Source: a virus. From it: a stretch of DNA of 46,967 nt. Positions 32,096-41,575 of the stretch are shown here, in pieces; the stretch's first letter is position 1, and each line of letters opens with the position of its first letter. The stretch lies in the IMG/VR virus record IMGVR_UViG_3300040960_001791, positions 1 to 46,967 of that record; one strand, given 5' to 3'. The position numbers and the translations under genes are program-made. The notes below the pieces were generated by a model. It saw only the letters and a list, made by a program, of their open reading frames with translations, was not told the origin of the DNA and made no database searches.

Positions 32096-32361
32096 CCCCT
32101 ACTGCTAGCGAATCCGCCATTTGGATGCAAAAAGATATATTTGCTATCCCCGGGTTTTTTCCTTGCAATTCTCTTCACGGACGGTATATGGGATCCCGAA
32201 GGGTTGCCGCCGCCCGCGACGCGGACGCCCCGCCGCCCGAGCCCCGCCGCCCGCGACGTGACTGCGCGGCAAAATACTTTGCCACTCCACCCGGTTCGGT
32301 TGTGAAATACTGCTATCCCCCCCTCTAAATCGACGCCGAGTTTTTGGCCTTCCTATGGACA

Positions 32362-32377
32362 GTCAACTATAGTTGAC
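32362..32377. repeat. 16-bp dispersed palindrome, copy A6 (perfect)
   Basis: A perfect GTCAACTATAGTTGAC ending 3 bp before the start codon of the first rightward gene. Its centre, TATAGT (32368-32373), could be a -10 hexamer, with TTGGCC 18 bp upstream. No Shine-Dalgarno sequence precedes the ATG, so the transcript may be leaderless. Confidence 0.88.
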
Positions 32378-32380
32378 GCC

Positions 32381-32851
32381 ATGAACAAGAGAGACCTGCG
32401 ACGGGAGTTGGTTGAGAAGGGTGTTTGGACGCGGTTCTGCGCCAAGAGGAATCAGTACGAATCAGAGGGGATGAAGCCGGATGAGGCGTATGCACAGGCC
32501 GCGTCTGAGTTACTTGGCCGTGATGTCGCCGAGAAGAAGGCCGAGGCTGAATCGCTCACTGGCGTGGTCGAGTCGGCGGCGTTTGCAGACGGCGGCGCGT
32601 CTACGCCGGAGTGTGTAGCGTGGGTGGCGAAGCACATGATGATCAAGGATGTGCAGCCGTCGGCAGCCCCGAGCAGCGAGGCTTGGTCGATGCTTTGCTG
32701 GGCGCGTAGGAACAACCAGAACGAGGCCCAGTTCTGGGGTCAGATTTACACCAAATTGCTTCCGAGCCGTAGTCAGTTGGATGCCGAGCAGCGGTTCCGC
32801 GACGACGGTCGGAAGGTGCTGGGAATCCTTGAGAAGTTGAAGAATGGATGA
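32381..32851 (+). CDS. Probable small terminase subunit
   Basis: This 156-aa protein sits directly before the large terminase, overlapping it by 8 bp. Its N-terminal helices (KRDLRRELVEKGVWTRFCAKR) and a helical C-terminus suit a DNA-recognising small terminase that forms a ring on the pac or cos site. The assignment rests on position, size and helical character, because small terminases diverge strongly. It starts 3 bp after palindrome A6 without a ribosome-binding site. Confidence 0.65.
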   Translation: MNKRDLRRELVEKGVWTRFCAKRNQYESEGMKPDEAYAQAASELLGRDVAEKKAEAESLTGVVESAAFADGGASTPECVAWVAKHMMIKDVQPSAAPSSEAWSMLCWARRNNQNEAQFWGQIYTKLLPSRSQLDAEQRFRDDGRKVLGILEKLKNG

Positions 32852-34574
32852 CTACTACAACCTAGTCCCGAAGGACTTTGGCAAGAACCTCGACTTCAGA
32901 AACGAGATTCTGACCAAGGCAATGGAAAGCGGGGAGGCCCGTGAGGAGTTGTGGATCGCGTGTTCTCGCGATCTTTTGTTTTACATCAACACGTTTTGCT
33001 TCACCTACGACCCGCGTAAGTCCAACGGCGTTTTGCCGTTTGTGACGTACAAGTTCCAAGACGAATCAATGTTGCAGATACGGGACTGCATTCTTGATGG
33101 ACGGGACTTGGTGATCAAGAAGAGCCGCGACATGGGTGCGTCGTGGATGCTGCTCACGGTGTTCGAGTGGTTCTGGCATTTCAAGAGCGGCCAGAGTTTC
33201 TTGTTGGTGAGCCGTAACGAGGACTATGTAGACAAGACCGGCAACCCGAAGTCGTTGTTCTGGAAGATCGACTTCATTCACAAGCATCTGCCGAATTGGT
33301 TGGTTCCACCAATGACGCGGACCAAGTTGAGGCTGACCAATGACGAGAACGGAAGCACTATTGACGGCGAATCTACTACTGGTGACGTTGCTCGTGGCGA
33401 CCGACGGACGGCCATCGGCCTTGATGAATTTGCTGCCTTCGAGGTTGATTCCTCGTATCGGGCGTTGGCTTCGACGCGAGATGCGACGCGTTGTCGAATT
33501 TTCAATTCCACGCCTGCGGGCAGCAGTAACGCGTTTTACGACATCGCTCACCAAGACACGTTCGAGCAACTGAACCTGCACTGGTCGCTGCACCCCGAGA
33601 AGGCGGAGGGGTTGTACGAGCAGAACGGTCGGATGCGTAGCCCTTGGTACGACAACGAGTGCAAGCGGTGTGCGCACGCCCAAGAGATTGCTCAGGAACT
33701 GGACATCGACTTCGCCGGGTCTGATTACCAGTTCTTTGACCAGAAAATGCTCACGCGACACATCACCGAGTTTTCAAGGCCGCCGCTGAAAACCGGAGAC
33801 GTAAGGATCCATGATGAATCACTACAGGTCATGGCCTTTGACTCAGTGCCTAACGGGCGCTTGCGATTGTGGTTCGACCCCGGGGCGTCGTCGAAGGTGC
33901 CTACGGATGGTCCTTTTGCGATGGGCGTGGATATCGCTACTGGCACTGGTAGTAGCAATTCGGTTATCTCAATAGGCAACTGCAAGACCGGAGAGAAGGT
34001 TGCCGAGTTCGTGAGCAGCAAGACCAGACCGGAGGAACTTGGCAAGATCGCCGTGTCCCTAGCCCGGTGGTTTGCCGACTCGACTGGCCGTGGTGCATAT
34101 ATGGTGTGGGAGGCACCCGGCCCGGGCAGGAACTTTGGCGATGTTGTTATTGAATCGGGATATAGAAACTTCTATTACAAAGAAGACGATGCTAAACTGA
34201 AGCGCGGGAGTGGAAGCAGAATTCCGGGTTGGTGGCCGACCAAGGACAATAAGCGGGCGTTGTATGCCGATTATCGGGATGCAATGCTCAATGGCCGGTT
34301 TCTCAACCGCAGCAAAGAAGCGTTGTCCGAATGTCGCGAAATCGTCTACACCTCAAACGGATGGATTCAGCACTCTAAGACGAACTCTTCGATGGACCCA
34401 AGCGGTGCCCGTGAAAACCACGGCGACCGCCCCACCGCCGATGCTTTGCTCAACCTTGCTATGAAGCAAAAGGTTGTGAAGCAGGGCGGAAAAGAAACGG
34501 TCATTACCGAAGGTTCACTCGCTTGGCGCAGGCGTGAGTTTGAATCACGACGTAATCGAGTGGAATACTGGTAA
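32844..34574 (+). CDS. terL: Terminase large subunit
   Basis: This 576-aa packaging motor has a deviant Walker A (KKSRDMGAS, 92-100), Walker B (IGLDEF, 191-196), a coupling motif (NSTP, 221-224) and a C-terminal RNase H-like nuclease with D363 (AMGVDIATGTG) and a late acidic motif in HGDRPTADALLNLA. It cuts the concatemer and pumps DNA through the portal encoded next door. The RDMGAS-type P-loop is common in phage terminases. Circular permutation of the contig is compatible with headful packaging, which is an inference. Confidence 0.95.
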   Translation: MDDYYNLVPKDFGKNLDFRNEILTKAMESGEAREELWIACSRDLLFYINTFCFTYDPRKSNGVLPFVTYKFQDESMLQIRDCILDGRDLVIKKSRDMGASWMLLTVFEWFWHFKSGQSFLLVSRNEDYVDKTGNPKSLFWKIDFIHKHLPNWLVPPMTRTKLRLTNDENGSTIDGESTTGDVARGDRRTAIGLDEFAAFEVDSSYRALASTRDATRCRIFNSTPAGSSNAFYDIAHQDTFEQLNLHWSLHPEKAEGLYEQNGRMRSPWYDNECKRCAHAQEIAQELDIDFAGSDYQFFDQKMLTRHITEFSRPPLKTGDVRIHDESLQVMAFDSVPNGRLRLWFDPGASSKVPTDGPFAMGVDIATGTGSSNSVISIGNCKTGEKVAEFVSSKTRPEELGKIAVSLARWFADSTGRGAYMVWEAPGPGRNFGDVVIESGYRNFYYKEDDAKLKRGSGSRIPGWWPTKDNKRALYADYRDAMLNGRFLNRSKEALSECREIVYTSNGWIQHSKTNSSMDPSGARENHGDRPTADALLNLAMKQKVVKQGGKETVITEGSLAWRRREFESRRNRVEYW

Positions 34575-36385
34575 TGGCTAAGAGCAGCAAATTCAACGAC
34601 AAGATGAGCCGCCTCTCTGAGGCGATTATGTACAGCCGTCGCAAGATGCAGCCGTTCCGAGAGAACCGCTTGCGTGCGATTCGGCAGTATGTCGGCACCA
34701 ATTACAGCGATTACGGTGCTGAAGACAAGGTTCCGGTCAACCTTCTGGAGATGGCGATCAACATTTATCGCCGTCAGGTGGCTGCAAACCGCCCGCAGGT
34801 GATTGTCCGAACCAAGAACAGCGATCTCAAGGCGGAAGCAGCCGACTTTGAGACGATGATCAACCACACTCTTGATGAAATTGAGTTCGAACCGACGCTC
34901 CAGCGTTGGGTTTTGGACGCAATGTTCGGTCTTGGGGTTGTCAAGGTGGGTCTTAGCCCCGGTCGTGCGGGCGAAATCGACGGTTTTATGCACGATGTTG
35001 GTCAGGTTTTTGCCGACAACGTGGATTTCGAAGACTTTTGCTTCGATATGACTGCAAAGCGGTGGGATCAGGTCCAGTTTTGCGGCAATCGGTACACGTT
35101 GCCGTACGAAATGGTCATGGACATGAAGTTGTTTGGCAACAAACCGCTTCAACCCAACCCATATCACCGCGTTACGAACGAACAAGGCGACGAACGCATT
35201 ACTTCGCTGCAAACTGGCGGCGAAACGCTTGGCACCGAGCAGTACATGCCCGTTGTCGAGTTGTGGGATGTGTGGTTGCCGTACGAAAACGTGGTCGTAA
35301 CCGTTCAGGCTGACGACCACGCGGGCGGTTTCTACAACAACGAGCCGTTGCAGATTGTGGATTGGGCTGGGCCGGAGGTTGGTCCCTACCACCTGCTGTC
35401 TTACATTGACGTTCCGGGCAACATCATGCCGCTTTCCCCGGCTGGCTTGCTCGTAGACATGCACGAACTGGTCAACCGGATCTTTCGCAAGTTGGGCCGT
35501 CAGGCCGAGCGACAGAAGACGCTGACCGTTGTAGCGGGCGGTGCGGAAGAGGATGGTCGCCGCATCGTCAACGCTTCTGATGGCGACACCATCCTCTCCG
35601 ACCGCCCCGAAGCAACGCGAGAAATGAAGTTTGGCGGCGTAGACAGCCCGTCACTTGCCTTCATGATTCAATTGAAGGACATGTTCTCGTATCTCGGCGG
35701 CAACCTTGATTCTCTTGGCGGCCTTGCTCCGAGCGCGAAGAGCGGCAAGCACGACTCGTTGCTTCGTCAGTCAGCGTCTGTTCGAATTGACGACATGCAG
35801 GCTCGCACCACCAACGCTGTTCGCAAGGTGGTCGAGTCAATTGCCGACTACATCTACTACGACCCCGCTCCGTCAACTAAGGTTTACCGAGACATCCCCA
35901 ACACCGACATGTCGGTGAAGGTGGATTTCGATCCCGAGATTCGGGAAGGCGATTTCCTCGACTTTGCAATTGACATTGCTCCGTACTCGCTTCAGTCGCG
36001 AAGCCCAAGCGAACGGCTTGCTGCGATCAACGAGATCATGCAGGGTGTGGTCATGCCTATGGCTGGTCAGTTGCAGCAGCGTGGCATCGTTCCCGACATG
36101 GATCGTTACATGGAGATCATTTCCAAGTACTCGCACATGTCGGAGATTGCCGAGATCCTCAAGATCGCCGACTTCGCCGAGATGGAAACGATGAAGGAGA
36201 TGGCGGAGATGGGCGGCGGGCAACAGCAAGGCGCGAACAAGGCACCCGTGACCGAACGCCGCTATGTCCGAGAAAATGTCGCCATGGGTGGCACCCGTGC
36301 TGGGCGAGACAACGCAATGGCTCAGGCACTGATGGGTGGAGGCGGAGACAACGCCGTTACCCAAGCCGCAATGGAAGGCATGTAA
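34574..36385 (+). CDS. Portal protein
   Basis: This 603-aa protein has the usual portal layout: an N-terminal helical segment, a wing with beta strands (VKVGLSPGR...DNVDFEDFCFDMTAKRWDQV), stem helices rich in Arg/Gln (VNRIFRKLGRQAERQKTL), and a C-terminal extension with a Gln/Gly/Ala-rich tail (GGGQQQGANKAPV). It starts on the last base of the terminase stop. A degenerate 16-bp palindrome (35872-35887) lies within it. Portals are the dodecameric gate for packaging and ejection. Confidence 0.92.
   Translation: MAKSSKFNDKMSRLSEAIMYSRRKMQPFRENRLRAIRQYVGTNYSDYGAEDKVPVNLLEMAINIYRRQVAANRPQVIVRTKNSDLKAEAADFETMINHTLDEIEFEPTLQRWVLDAMFGLGVVKVGLSPGRAGEIDGFMHDVGQVFADNVDFEDFCFDMTAKRWDQVQFCGNRYTLPYEMVMDMKLFGNKPLQPNPYHRVTNEQGDERITSLQTGGETLGTEQYMPVVELWDVWLPYENVVVTVQADDHAGGFYNNEPLQIVDWAGPEVGPYHLLSYIDVPGNIMPLSPAGLLVDMHELVNRIFRKLGRQAERQKTLTVVAGGAEEDGRRIVNASDGDTILSDRPEATREMKFGGVDSPSLAFMIQLKDMFSYLGGNLDSLGGLAPSAKSGKHDSLLRQSASVRIDDMQARTTNAVRKVVESIADYIYYDPAPSTKVYRDIPNTDMSVKVDFDPEIREGDFLDFAIDIAPYSLQSRSPSERLAAINEIMQGVVMPMAGQLQQRGIVPDMDRYMEIISKYSHMSEIAEILKIADFAEMETMKEMAEMGGGQQQGANKAPVTERRYVRENVAMGGTRAGRDNAMAQALMGGGGDNAVTQAAMEGM
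35872..35887. repeat. 16-bp dispersed palindrome, copy A7
   Basis: GTCAACTAAGGTTTAC inside the portal gene, in the stop-free frame (S-T-K-V-Y). It is degenerate in one arm. Confidence 0.6.
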
Positions 36386-36672
36386 TGGCGAAGAAAAAGG
36401 GCAGCATGAAAGGCATGAGCATCAAGTCTGGCGACAAACGCCCGACTAAGCAGGGTGCTGGCATGACTGCAAAGGGTGTTGCAAAGTACCGACGCCAGAA
36501 TCCCGGCAGCAAGTTGAAAACTGCCGTTACAGAAAAAAGTCCGTCTGGCAAAAGGGCCAAGCGACGCAAGTCGTTTTGTGCTCGCTCTGCTGGACAAATG
36601 AAAAAGTTTCCAAAGGCAGCGAAGGATCCAAACAGCCGCCTTCGTCAAGCAAGAAAGCGTTGGAGGTGCTGA
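36385..36672 (+). CDS. Small basic cysteine-containing protein
   Basis: This 95-aa, Lys/Arg-rich protein has a C-terminal KRRKSFCARSAGQMKKFPKA block ending in RKRWRC, a pattern I recall in small phage proteins grouped as DUF6321. Such proteins often follow the portal gene in aquatic phages. It is probably a virion or DNA-compacting protein. The start overlaps the portal stop (TAATG). Confidence 0.8.
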   Translation: MAKKKGSMKGMSIKSGDKRPTKQGAGMTAKGVAKYRRQNPGSKLKTAVTEKSPSGKRAKRRKSFCARSAGQMKKFPKAAKDPNSRLRQARKRWRC

Positions 36673-37029
36673 ATGGCAACTTTTGAACTCGCTGACAACC
36701 GATTGATTATTCAGCAGGGTGCGACATACACCCTTGCTATTAACGTCACGGATTCAAATGGAGACACAAGAGACTTCAGCGCCTACACCGCGAGAATGCA
36801 GGGAAGAAAGAAGTATTCGTCTACAACTACAGAATTTAGTTTGACGAGCGGAAGTGGCATTACGCTTGGATCTGTTACTCCAAACATTACGATTGAAATT
36901 GACGCAGTAACAACTGCTGCAATTTCAGCACCATCAGAAGGCGTGTACGACCTAGAAATCGTCAACGGCCCAATCGTTGAACGTGTTTTGGAAGGCAAAT
37001 TCACGGTCGCGCCGGAGGTGACTCGCTGA
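36673..37029 (+). CDS. Beta-sandwich head/tail or baseplate-like protein
   Basis: This 118-aa protein has the pattern [20 protein letters not shown], then [11 protein letters not shown] and closing strands ending YDLEIVNG and VLEGKFTV. That is an Ig-like beta-sandwich often found before phage collagen-like or tail-fibre proteins. It is probably a fibre-anchoring or baseplate upper-type domain. GGAGGTG precedes the ATG. Confidence 0.75.
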   Translation: MATFELADNRLIIQQGATYTLAINVTDSNGDTRDFSAYTARMQGRKKYSSTTTEFSLTSGSGITLGSVTPNITIEIDAVTTAAISAPSEGVYDLEIVNGPIVERVLEGKFTVAPEVTR

Positions 37030-37667
37030 TGGCCTCTATCCAAGTCACAAATCTTGAGTCAACGGTTCGAGTAAACGAAACAACCAATGTCGTAACTATT
37101 TCGACGATTGGTTTGACTGGACCGCAGGGTCCGCAAGGCATTCAAGGTCTTACTGGGCCAACGGGTGCAACTGGGGCAACTGGACCACAGGGGCCGCAAG
37201 GCGTTCAGGGAGATACTGGCGCAACTGGTGCAACTGGTCCGCAGGGAGACACCGGCCCGCAGGGTCCGCAGGGTCCACAGGGCATTCAAGGCATCCAAGG
37301 CGATACTGGTCCACAGGGGCCGCAGGGCATCCAAGGGGATACTGGACCCCAAGGCCCGCAGGGTGTGCAGGGGGATACTGGACCACAAGGTCCACAAGGA
37401 ATTCAAGGCGACACTGGGCCGGGAGTTGTTGCTGGCGGAACGACTGGCCAACTTTTTGAAAAGGCTTCGGCGACCGATTACGACACCCAATGGGTAAGCA
37501 AATCGGCCATTGCAATTTCGTCTTTCAACGACGATCTTGATCTGGTCAATAGCCCGGCTATGACCGGCGTCTCGGCTGGCAGCATCACCGGCGTGATCAA
37601 GTGTACGCAGGTCCAGTATGACGCCATAACGCCTGACGCAACCATCCTGTATGTGATTGTGTCATGA
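37029..37667 (+). CDS. Collagen-like tail-fibre protein
   Basis: This 212-aa protein has about 34 Gly-X-Y triplets (residues about 27-135, mostly GPQ, GIQ, GDT and GAT), flanked by a 26-residue N-terminal cap and a C-terminal globular part that likely trimerises. Collagen-like segments form rigid triple helices in phage fibres. The DNA repeats strongly, so copy number may vary. It overlaps the upstream stop by one base and the fibre gene by 4 bp. Confidence 0.92.
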   Translation: MASIQVTNLESTVRVNETTNVVTISTIGLTGPQGPQGIQGLTGPTGATGATGPQGPQGVQGDTGATGATGPQGDTGPQGPQGPQGIQGIQGDTGPQGPQGIQGDTGPQGPQGVQGDTGPQGPQGIQGDTGPGVVAGGTTGQLFEKASATDYDTQWVSKSAIAISSFNDDLDLVNSPAMTGVSAGSITGVIKCTQVQYDAITPDATILYVIVS

Positions 37668-40339
37668 AGATCGGAAGCAGCGACATCTCGGCGATCTACG
37701 CTGGCACCGACGAGGTGCAGAAGATCATGCTCGGCACGGACGAGGTGTACTCGGCAGTCACCGAAGACTGGGACACCTACGAAGACGGAATCTATATCAG
37801 AACCGGAAGCAACGGCCGCTTTGAGGTGTGGACAAAGGAGTCGGTGGCGTACACAGGATCCACAGGAATTATTCAGTGGGGACTAAACGGTACGGAATAC
37901 GGATTCCGGTACAGCACGACGGCACAGGCTGATAACGCCGCACCGTACGTTGCTGTTTGGGACATCATCAACGAAGTGTGGGTTGGGTATTACGCGAAGT
38001 ATCAGATGAACTGGTTTGGCACGAACAATGGTGCGATGTATGTGCCTTCAACCGCGTGGAATTCAAGCGGCGATAGAAGATTTGCTCTTGTTTTCTTGTC
38101 GCAAGAGCCAACCAACTTTGCGAACTGGAGAGGCTACGACGGGCCTGTTGACTGGATGGTCTACGAGGACGGCATCTACCTCAGATACCCAGATACCGTT
38201 TCTCAAAGCGTCGATGAGTTGCAGCATTCTGGAACGATATTCACCAAGACGTACGAGCCGTTGAAAAGAACCGATCTTCTTTCTTCTGGCCTTCGATCTT
38301 GGGAAGTGGCAGAGAATCGAACCATTGTCTATGCCGGTGGCCTTGGCGGCAGTGTTGTTCCCTTTTATGCAATCTGGTTGGATGGCAACTGGGGAATCTA
38401 CAAGTGGAATGGCAATGCCGGATCAACTAACCGCTACACACATTGGTCTGGCTACAACTGGGCAACTGGCCCATCTGGTCCATTTGGCAGCAACCGCATC
38501 GTCATCGTCCAGATGTTCAAGGATCCCGGCGACATCTCTGGCTGGAGTGATTACGACGGCAACATGTCGGCGTGGGAGTCGATCGACACCAGCCTGTTGA
38601 CGTACGCATCATCCAACTCTTGGTGGAACATTGACCAGTCCGTGACAACGTGGTCGAGGTCTGGCGATGCCTTTGGAGACCTTGACTACATCACCCACAA
38701 CGGCACCAACATGGTGCTGCGTGTCAACAACGGGACTCGGTTCGCCTCGTTGCAGGACTACATCGACGAGTACGAGGTTCCAACCTTCTGGGTCTGGATC
38801 AACGGTGTCCGGTACATCTTTGACACCCTTGACGCAGTGACTGCGTCGGGCGACCTCCGTCTGATTGGACCCGCGATTTCTCTTGCGGATTTCGAGGACT
38901 CCGGCTCTGGTTCCAACTCATTGGGTTGGACGAGCGGCATGGAGGTCTTGTGCGAGTTCCGCGCGGAGTGGGACACGTTCTACCCACGGGTCGGCCTTGT
39001 TGCAGGAGACAACTCTTCGGCTGCTGGACAAGTTGATACACCATATGCAACCGGATCCATCTTTGAGAATGTCGCGACGGGCGCAGACAACTACGGTTTG
39101 CTGAAGCCTCATTCCTTCGTGCGGTTTGGTAGTACGCAGGTTCAACTTGACGCCACAGGTGTTGGAACTTGGAATCCGACCACCATTCGATCACAATCGG
39201 AGTGGGCTGTTTACTGGCGTGACCCATCCACTTACCACGCAGATAAGGGATTCTTCAGTTCTTACGGGACATCTAACTCAGTTCTTCGATACCAGAATCA
39301 GCATTGGTCGGTGGACTACAACTCGTTCTCGACGAGGACTCCGGTTGGCATGGTGATCTACAGCAGGGATCCGGGCGACGTTCTTCAGTGGGCTGCGTAC
39401 GACGGACCCGAGTACGACTACGACACCTACGAAGTCCACAACTGGTACGACTTCAACCTTGACACTAATGTCGGTGACTGGGCAAGAATCCCAATCACCA
39501 ACACTGGAAGCGGATACACAACGAACATCGTTAGCAGTGGACTGATTGGGTATTCAAACCCACTGTTCTATTGCCCCGCAGTTGGTTACTCCGGTGATAG
39601 AGCAGCCATTTATCCAGACATCCCAGACAGCGCGTTCGTCCACCATTGGAGTACGAATGCTGGTATTGGAGCGTACACCTCTGCTGGAGGCTGGTACGCC
39701 TTTGGCAAGCCGACGACTTCTCCAACTGGAGCAGGGTTTACGTCGTACGAAAATCTTCAATACAGCAACGACCCGGACGGAGGATTCCGTGGAGGCACTG
39801 GCGCTTCTCAACTCATGACCTCCAGCAAGGGAGGCGAGAAAGCGAAGTATTGGGCGCGTCCGTATCCCAAAGACGGCCTCATCATGTTCTTGCCGTTCAA
39901 GCAGATGGGCAGTGGGTACAACTATCGAACAGATGCTGGTGGTGCCTACATCATCGCGGGCGAGCAGTACCACTTCCCGTACCCAGAGAACTACTACATT
40001 CCGTACTACGGATTCGTGTTTGTTGGAAACCGAATCTTGATTCAGTTCACTGGAACAAGTGCAAACCAGACCGCCAACAAGACCGAGTTCCTTGCCCGCG
40101 TTGGCGGTACCGGTGCGACCTGCACGGTTCGGCTGCGGGACGGGAGCCTCTCCGGGACAACCGTCTCCAGTTCGACCGAGTACACCTACACCGGAACGTG
40201 GGGGACTTGGACTGCGACTGCTGTTCAACTCGTCTTAAGCAACCCGTCTTCCGGCGCACCTTTCAACTGGTCAAACCAAAGCGATGGAACATCGGAGTTC
40301 CTTCTTCCCTTCCCCTGTGCAATCCGTATTGAGGAATAA
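37664..40339 (+). CDS. Large modular fibre/receptor-binding protein
   Basis: This 891-aa protein begins with a short repeated cap ([20 protein letters not shown]). At least three beta-rich modules follow, each closing with a W-x2-3-YDG motif (near 154-160, 294-299 and 576-581) preceded by a P-x-[ND] strand. Tyr, Trp, Ser and Gly dominate, as in glycan-binding fibres. The last 300 residues form another beta-rich region ending in a C-terminal [11 protein letters not shown]. It is the likely host-recognition protein. No endosialidase or lyase motif was seen. Confidence 0.85.
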   Translation: MKIGSSDISAIYAGTDEVQKIMLGTDEVYSAVTEDWDTYEDGIYIRTGSNGRFEVWTKESVAYTGSTGIIQWGLNGTEYGFRYSTTAQADNAAPYVAVWDIINEVWVGYYAKYQMNWFGTNNGAMYVPSTAWNSSGDRRFALVFLSQEPTNFANWRGYDGPVDWMVYEDGIYLRYPDTVSQSVDELQHSGTIFTKTYEPLKRTDLLSSGLRSWEVAENRTIVYAGGLGGSVVPFYAIWLDGNWGIYKWNGNAGSTNRYTHWSGYNWATGPSGPFGSNRIVIVQMFKDPGDISGWSDYDGNMSAWESIDTSLLTYASSNSWWNIDQSVTTWSRSGDAFGDLDYITHNGTNMVLRVNNGTRFASLQDYIDEYEVPTFWVWINGVRYIFDTLDAVTASGDLRLIGPAISLADFEDSGSGSNSLGWTSGMEVLCEFRAEWDTFYPRVGLVAGDNSSAAGQVDTPYATGSIFENVATGADNYGLLKPHSFVRFGSTQVQLDATGVGTWNPTTIRSQSEWAVYWRDPSTYHADKGFFSSYGTSNSVLRYQNQHWSVDYNSFSTRTPVGMVIYSRDPGDVLQWAAYDGPEYDYDTYEVHNWYDFNLDTNVGDWARIPITNTGSGYTTNIVSSGLIGYSNPLFYCPAVGYSGDRAAIYPDIPDSAFVHHWSTNAGIGAYTSAGGWYAFGKPTTSPTGAGFTSYENLQYSNDPDGGFRGGTGASQLMTSSKGGEKAKYWARPYPKDGLIMFLPFKQMGSGYNYRTDAGGAYIIAGEQYHFPYPENYYIPYYGFVFVGNRILIQFTGTSANQTANKTEFLARVGGTGATCTVRLRDGSLSGTTVSSSTEYTYTGTWGTWTATAVQLVLSNPSSGAPFNWSNQSDGTSEFLLPFPCAIRIEE

Positions 40340-40342
40340 TCA

Positions 40343-40555
40343 ATGCAGTCTCTTCTGACCTTCGGCGAAATCCTGAAGACTCTGGCCCGGCTCGAAACCT
40401 ACATTCAGGGACTCAACGAGTACTACACTCAGGCCGAGGCACGCACTCCCATCGACGATGCCCTGATCGACCAGTTCCTCGCGAAGGCTGCGGCTCTCGA
40501 AACGGCTGCTGCTGCCCTCAAGACCGTGGTCTACAACCCGAACCCGCCCGAGTGA
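40343..40555 (+). CDS. Small helical protein (70 aa)
   Basis: This 70-aa helical protein has heptad-like leucines (LARLETYIQGLNEYYTQAEA; FLAKAAALETAAAALKTVV). It starts 3 bp after the fibre stop, with GAGG before it. It may be a fibre chaperone, inferred from position. Confidence 0.65.
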   Translation: MQSLLTFGEILKTLARLETYIQGLNEYYTQAEARTPIDDALIDQFLAKAAALETAAAALKTVVYNPNPPE

Positions 40556-40665
40556 TGAAGCGTCGGTCAGCAGACTTGCCGCACAGCGGTTTGTCACAAT
40601 GGCGATTCAAAGTTGGATTTTGAATTACCCTAGTTTCTCGTCCGAGAAATAGCAGAGAATCAGGA
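40556..40665. other. Intergenic gap with two inverted repeats
   Basis: This 110-bp gap is A/T-richer than its surroundings. ATTCAAA (40605-40611) pairs with TTTGAAT (40619-40625), and a second hairpin spans 40630-40652 (TTTCTCG with CGAGAAA). No terminator T-run and no clear promoter were found. Confidence 0.6.
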
Positions 40666-41208
40666 ATGCAAGTCCAGATCTGCGCAGTAGCACTCACCGC
40701 CATGCAAGCCACCCGGCTCTTCCTTGACGGGATCTGGGTGGTAGAAGCCCACGACGATAATGCCACCAAGAAGACGGATGTGATCTACACCATTGAGACT
40801 ACCGACTGGGAGTGGCAGATGGATGGCGAGATCACCACCGAGAACAAGATGGCGTCGAACCGGCTCCACACATTCCAGATGCGGTGGAAGATCCCGGACG
40901 GCAAGAAGCCTGTGGCGACAGACGGGGAGGTCTGCTGGGAGTGGTCACAGAAGGTGGTCGTCGCCGAGTGGAAGACTGCGATCGGGCCGCTCCAGACGGA
41001 GGTCGTGCCCATTGATTGGGCGATTCAACTGTATCCTGTAGGCGACATCAACGAGGATGGCAAGGTGGACGGCGAAGACCGTGGCCTTTTGTTTTCTGAT
41101 TGGGGCACCGACGCCCAACGATCAGACCTTGATTTTGATGGCAAGGTTGGCGGATCTGACCTTGGTATTTTAAATATGCAGTGGGGATGGGCTGCACCGG
41201 AGAATTAA
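40666..41208 (+). CDS. Virion-module protein with dockerin-type calcium repeats
   Basis: This 180-aa protein has residues about 1-120 forming a beta-rich domain of unknown family (two Cys, many Trp). The C-terminal 55 residues carry two dockerin type I calcium loops: D127, N129, D131, K133, D138 and D154, D156, D158, K160, D165, each followed by a G-x-L/I-x-x-x-W-G helix. Dockerins bind calcium and cohesin partners and are abundant in Planctomycetes. Here it could tether the virion to a host surface or be a host-derived module. ATG 40666 has AGGA almost touching it, so the start is uncertain. Confidence 0.8.
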   Translation: MQVQICAVALTAMQATRLFLDGIWVVEAHDDNATKKTDVIYTIETTDWEWQMDGEITTENKMASNRLHTFQMRWKIPDGKKPVATDGEVCWEWSQKVVVAEWKTAIGPLQTEVVPIDWAIQLYPVGDINEDGKVDGEDRGLLFSDWGTDAQRSDLDFDGKVGGSDLGILNMQWGWAAPEN

Positions 41209-41209
41209 A

Positions 41210-41575
41210 ATGCCCTTCTATCGTTACACAAATAAGAAAACCGGCGAAACTATTAAGAAATTCATGTCAATGAGTGAGATGCTACAGTATGCTTCTGACG
41301 GAATTTCTATTGAAGGCGAATGGTGGGAACGCGACATTGCTGCTGAGCACGGTGGTATTAAGAAGGCTGGCTCCGCTTGGCCCTTAAAGAGTGACGCTGC
41401 CGGTGTTCATCCTTCTCAGGCAGAGCAGTTTCAAGAGCATTCGGCCAAGATGGGCGTTCCAACTGAGTTCGACAAATCTACTGGTCAGGCCGTTTTTAGA
41501 AGTCGAGGGCATCGTGCCCAATACCTTAAAATAATGGGTATTCACGACCGAAACGGCGGATATGGAGACGGTTGA
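41210..41575 (+). CDS. FmdB-like small head-module protein
   Basis: This 121-aa protein has an N-terminus (MPFYRYTNKKTGETIKKFMSM) that resembles FmdB-type domains, but without the usual zinc cysteines. It continues WPLKSDAAGVHPSQAEQFQE...GVPTEFDKSTGQAVFRSRGH, which I recall from small phage proteins next to capsid genes. Its role is unknown, perhaps assembly. It lies between the dockerin protein and the scaffold. Confidence 0.75.
   Translation: MPFYRYTNKKTGETIKKFMSMSEMLQYASDGISIEGEWWERDIAAEHGGIKKAGSAWPLKSDAAGVHPSQAEQFQEHSAKMGVPTEFDKSTGQAVFRSRGHRAQYLKIMGIHDRNGGYGDG

Larger units (their letters stand above)
32041..32380. promoter_or_regulatory. Divergent control region
   Basis: This 340-bp region has no convincing gene. 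It holds the leftward promoter 32068-32095, an imperfect hairpin before a T6 run (about 32123-32160), C/G-rich direct repeats of GCCGCCCGCGACG (about 32207 and 32248), a small palindrome GGCAAA-ATAC-TTTGCC (32268-32283) and the perfect 16-bp palindrome A6 (32362-32377). It separates the rightward packaging/head arm from the leftward early arm. Confidence 0.8.

Noticed and set aside
32053-32328. Rightward ORF in the control region
   Set aside because: No ribosome-binding site, spans promoter and repeat elements, Pro/Arg low-complexity translation.
34367-35464. Long leftward ORF antisense to the portal gene
   Set aside because: Shadow of the portal and terminase coding strand; no ribosome-binding site or domain.
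40666-41208. EF-hand protein rather than dockerin
   Set aside because: Loop spacing with the following G-x-L/I-x-x-x-WG helix and the tandem repeat suit dockerin better, though by-eye separation is imperfect.
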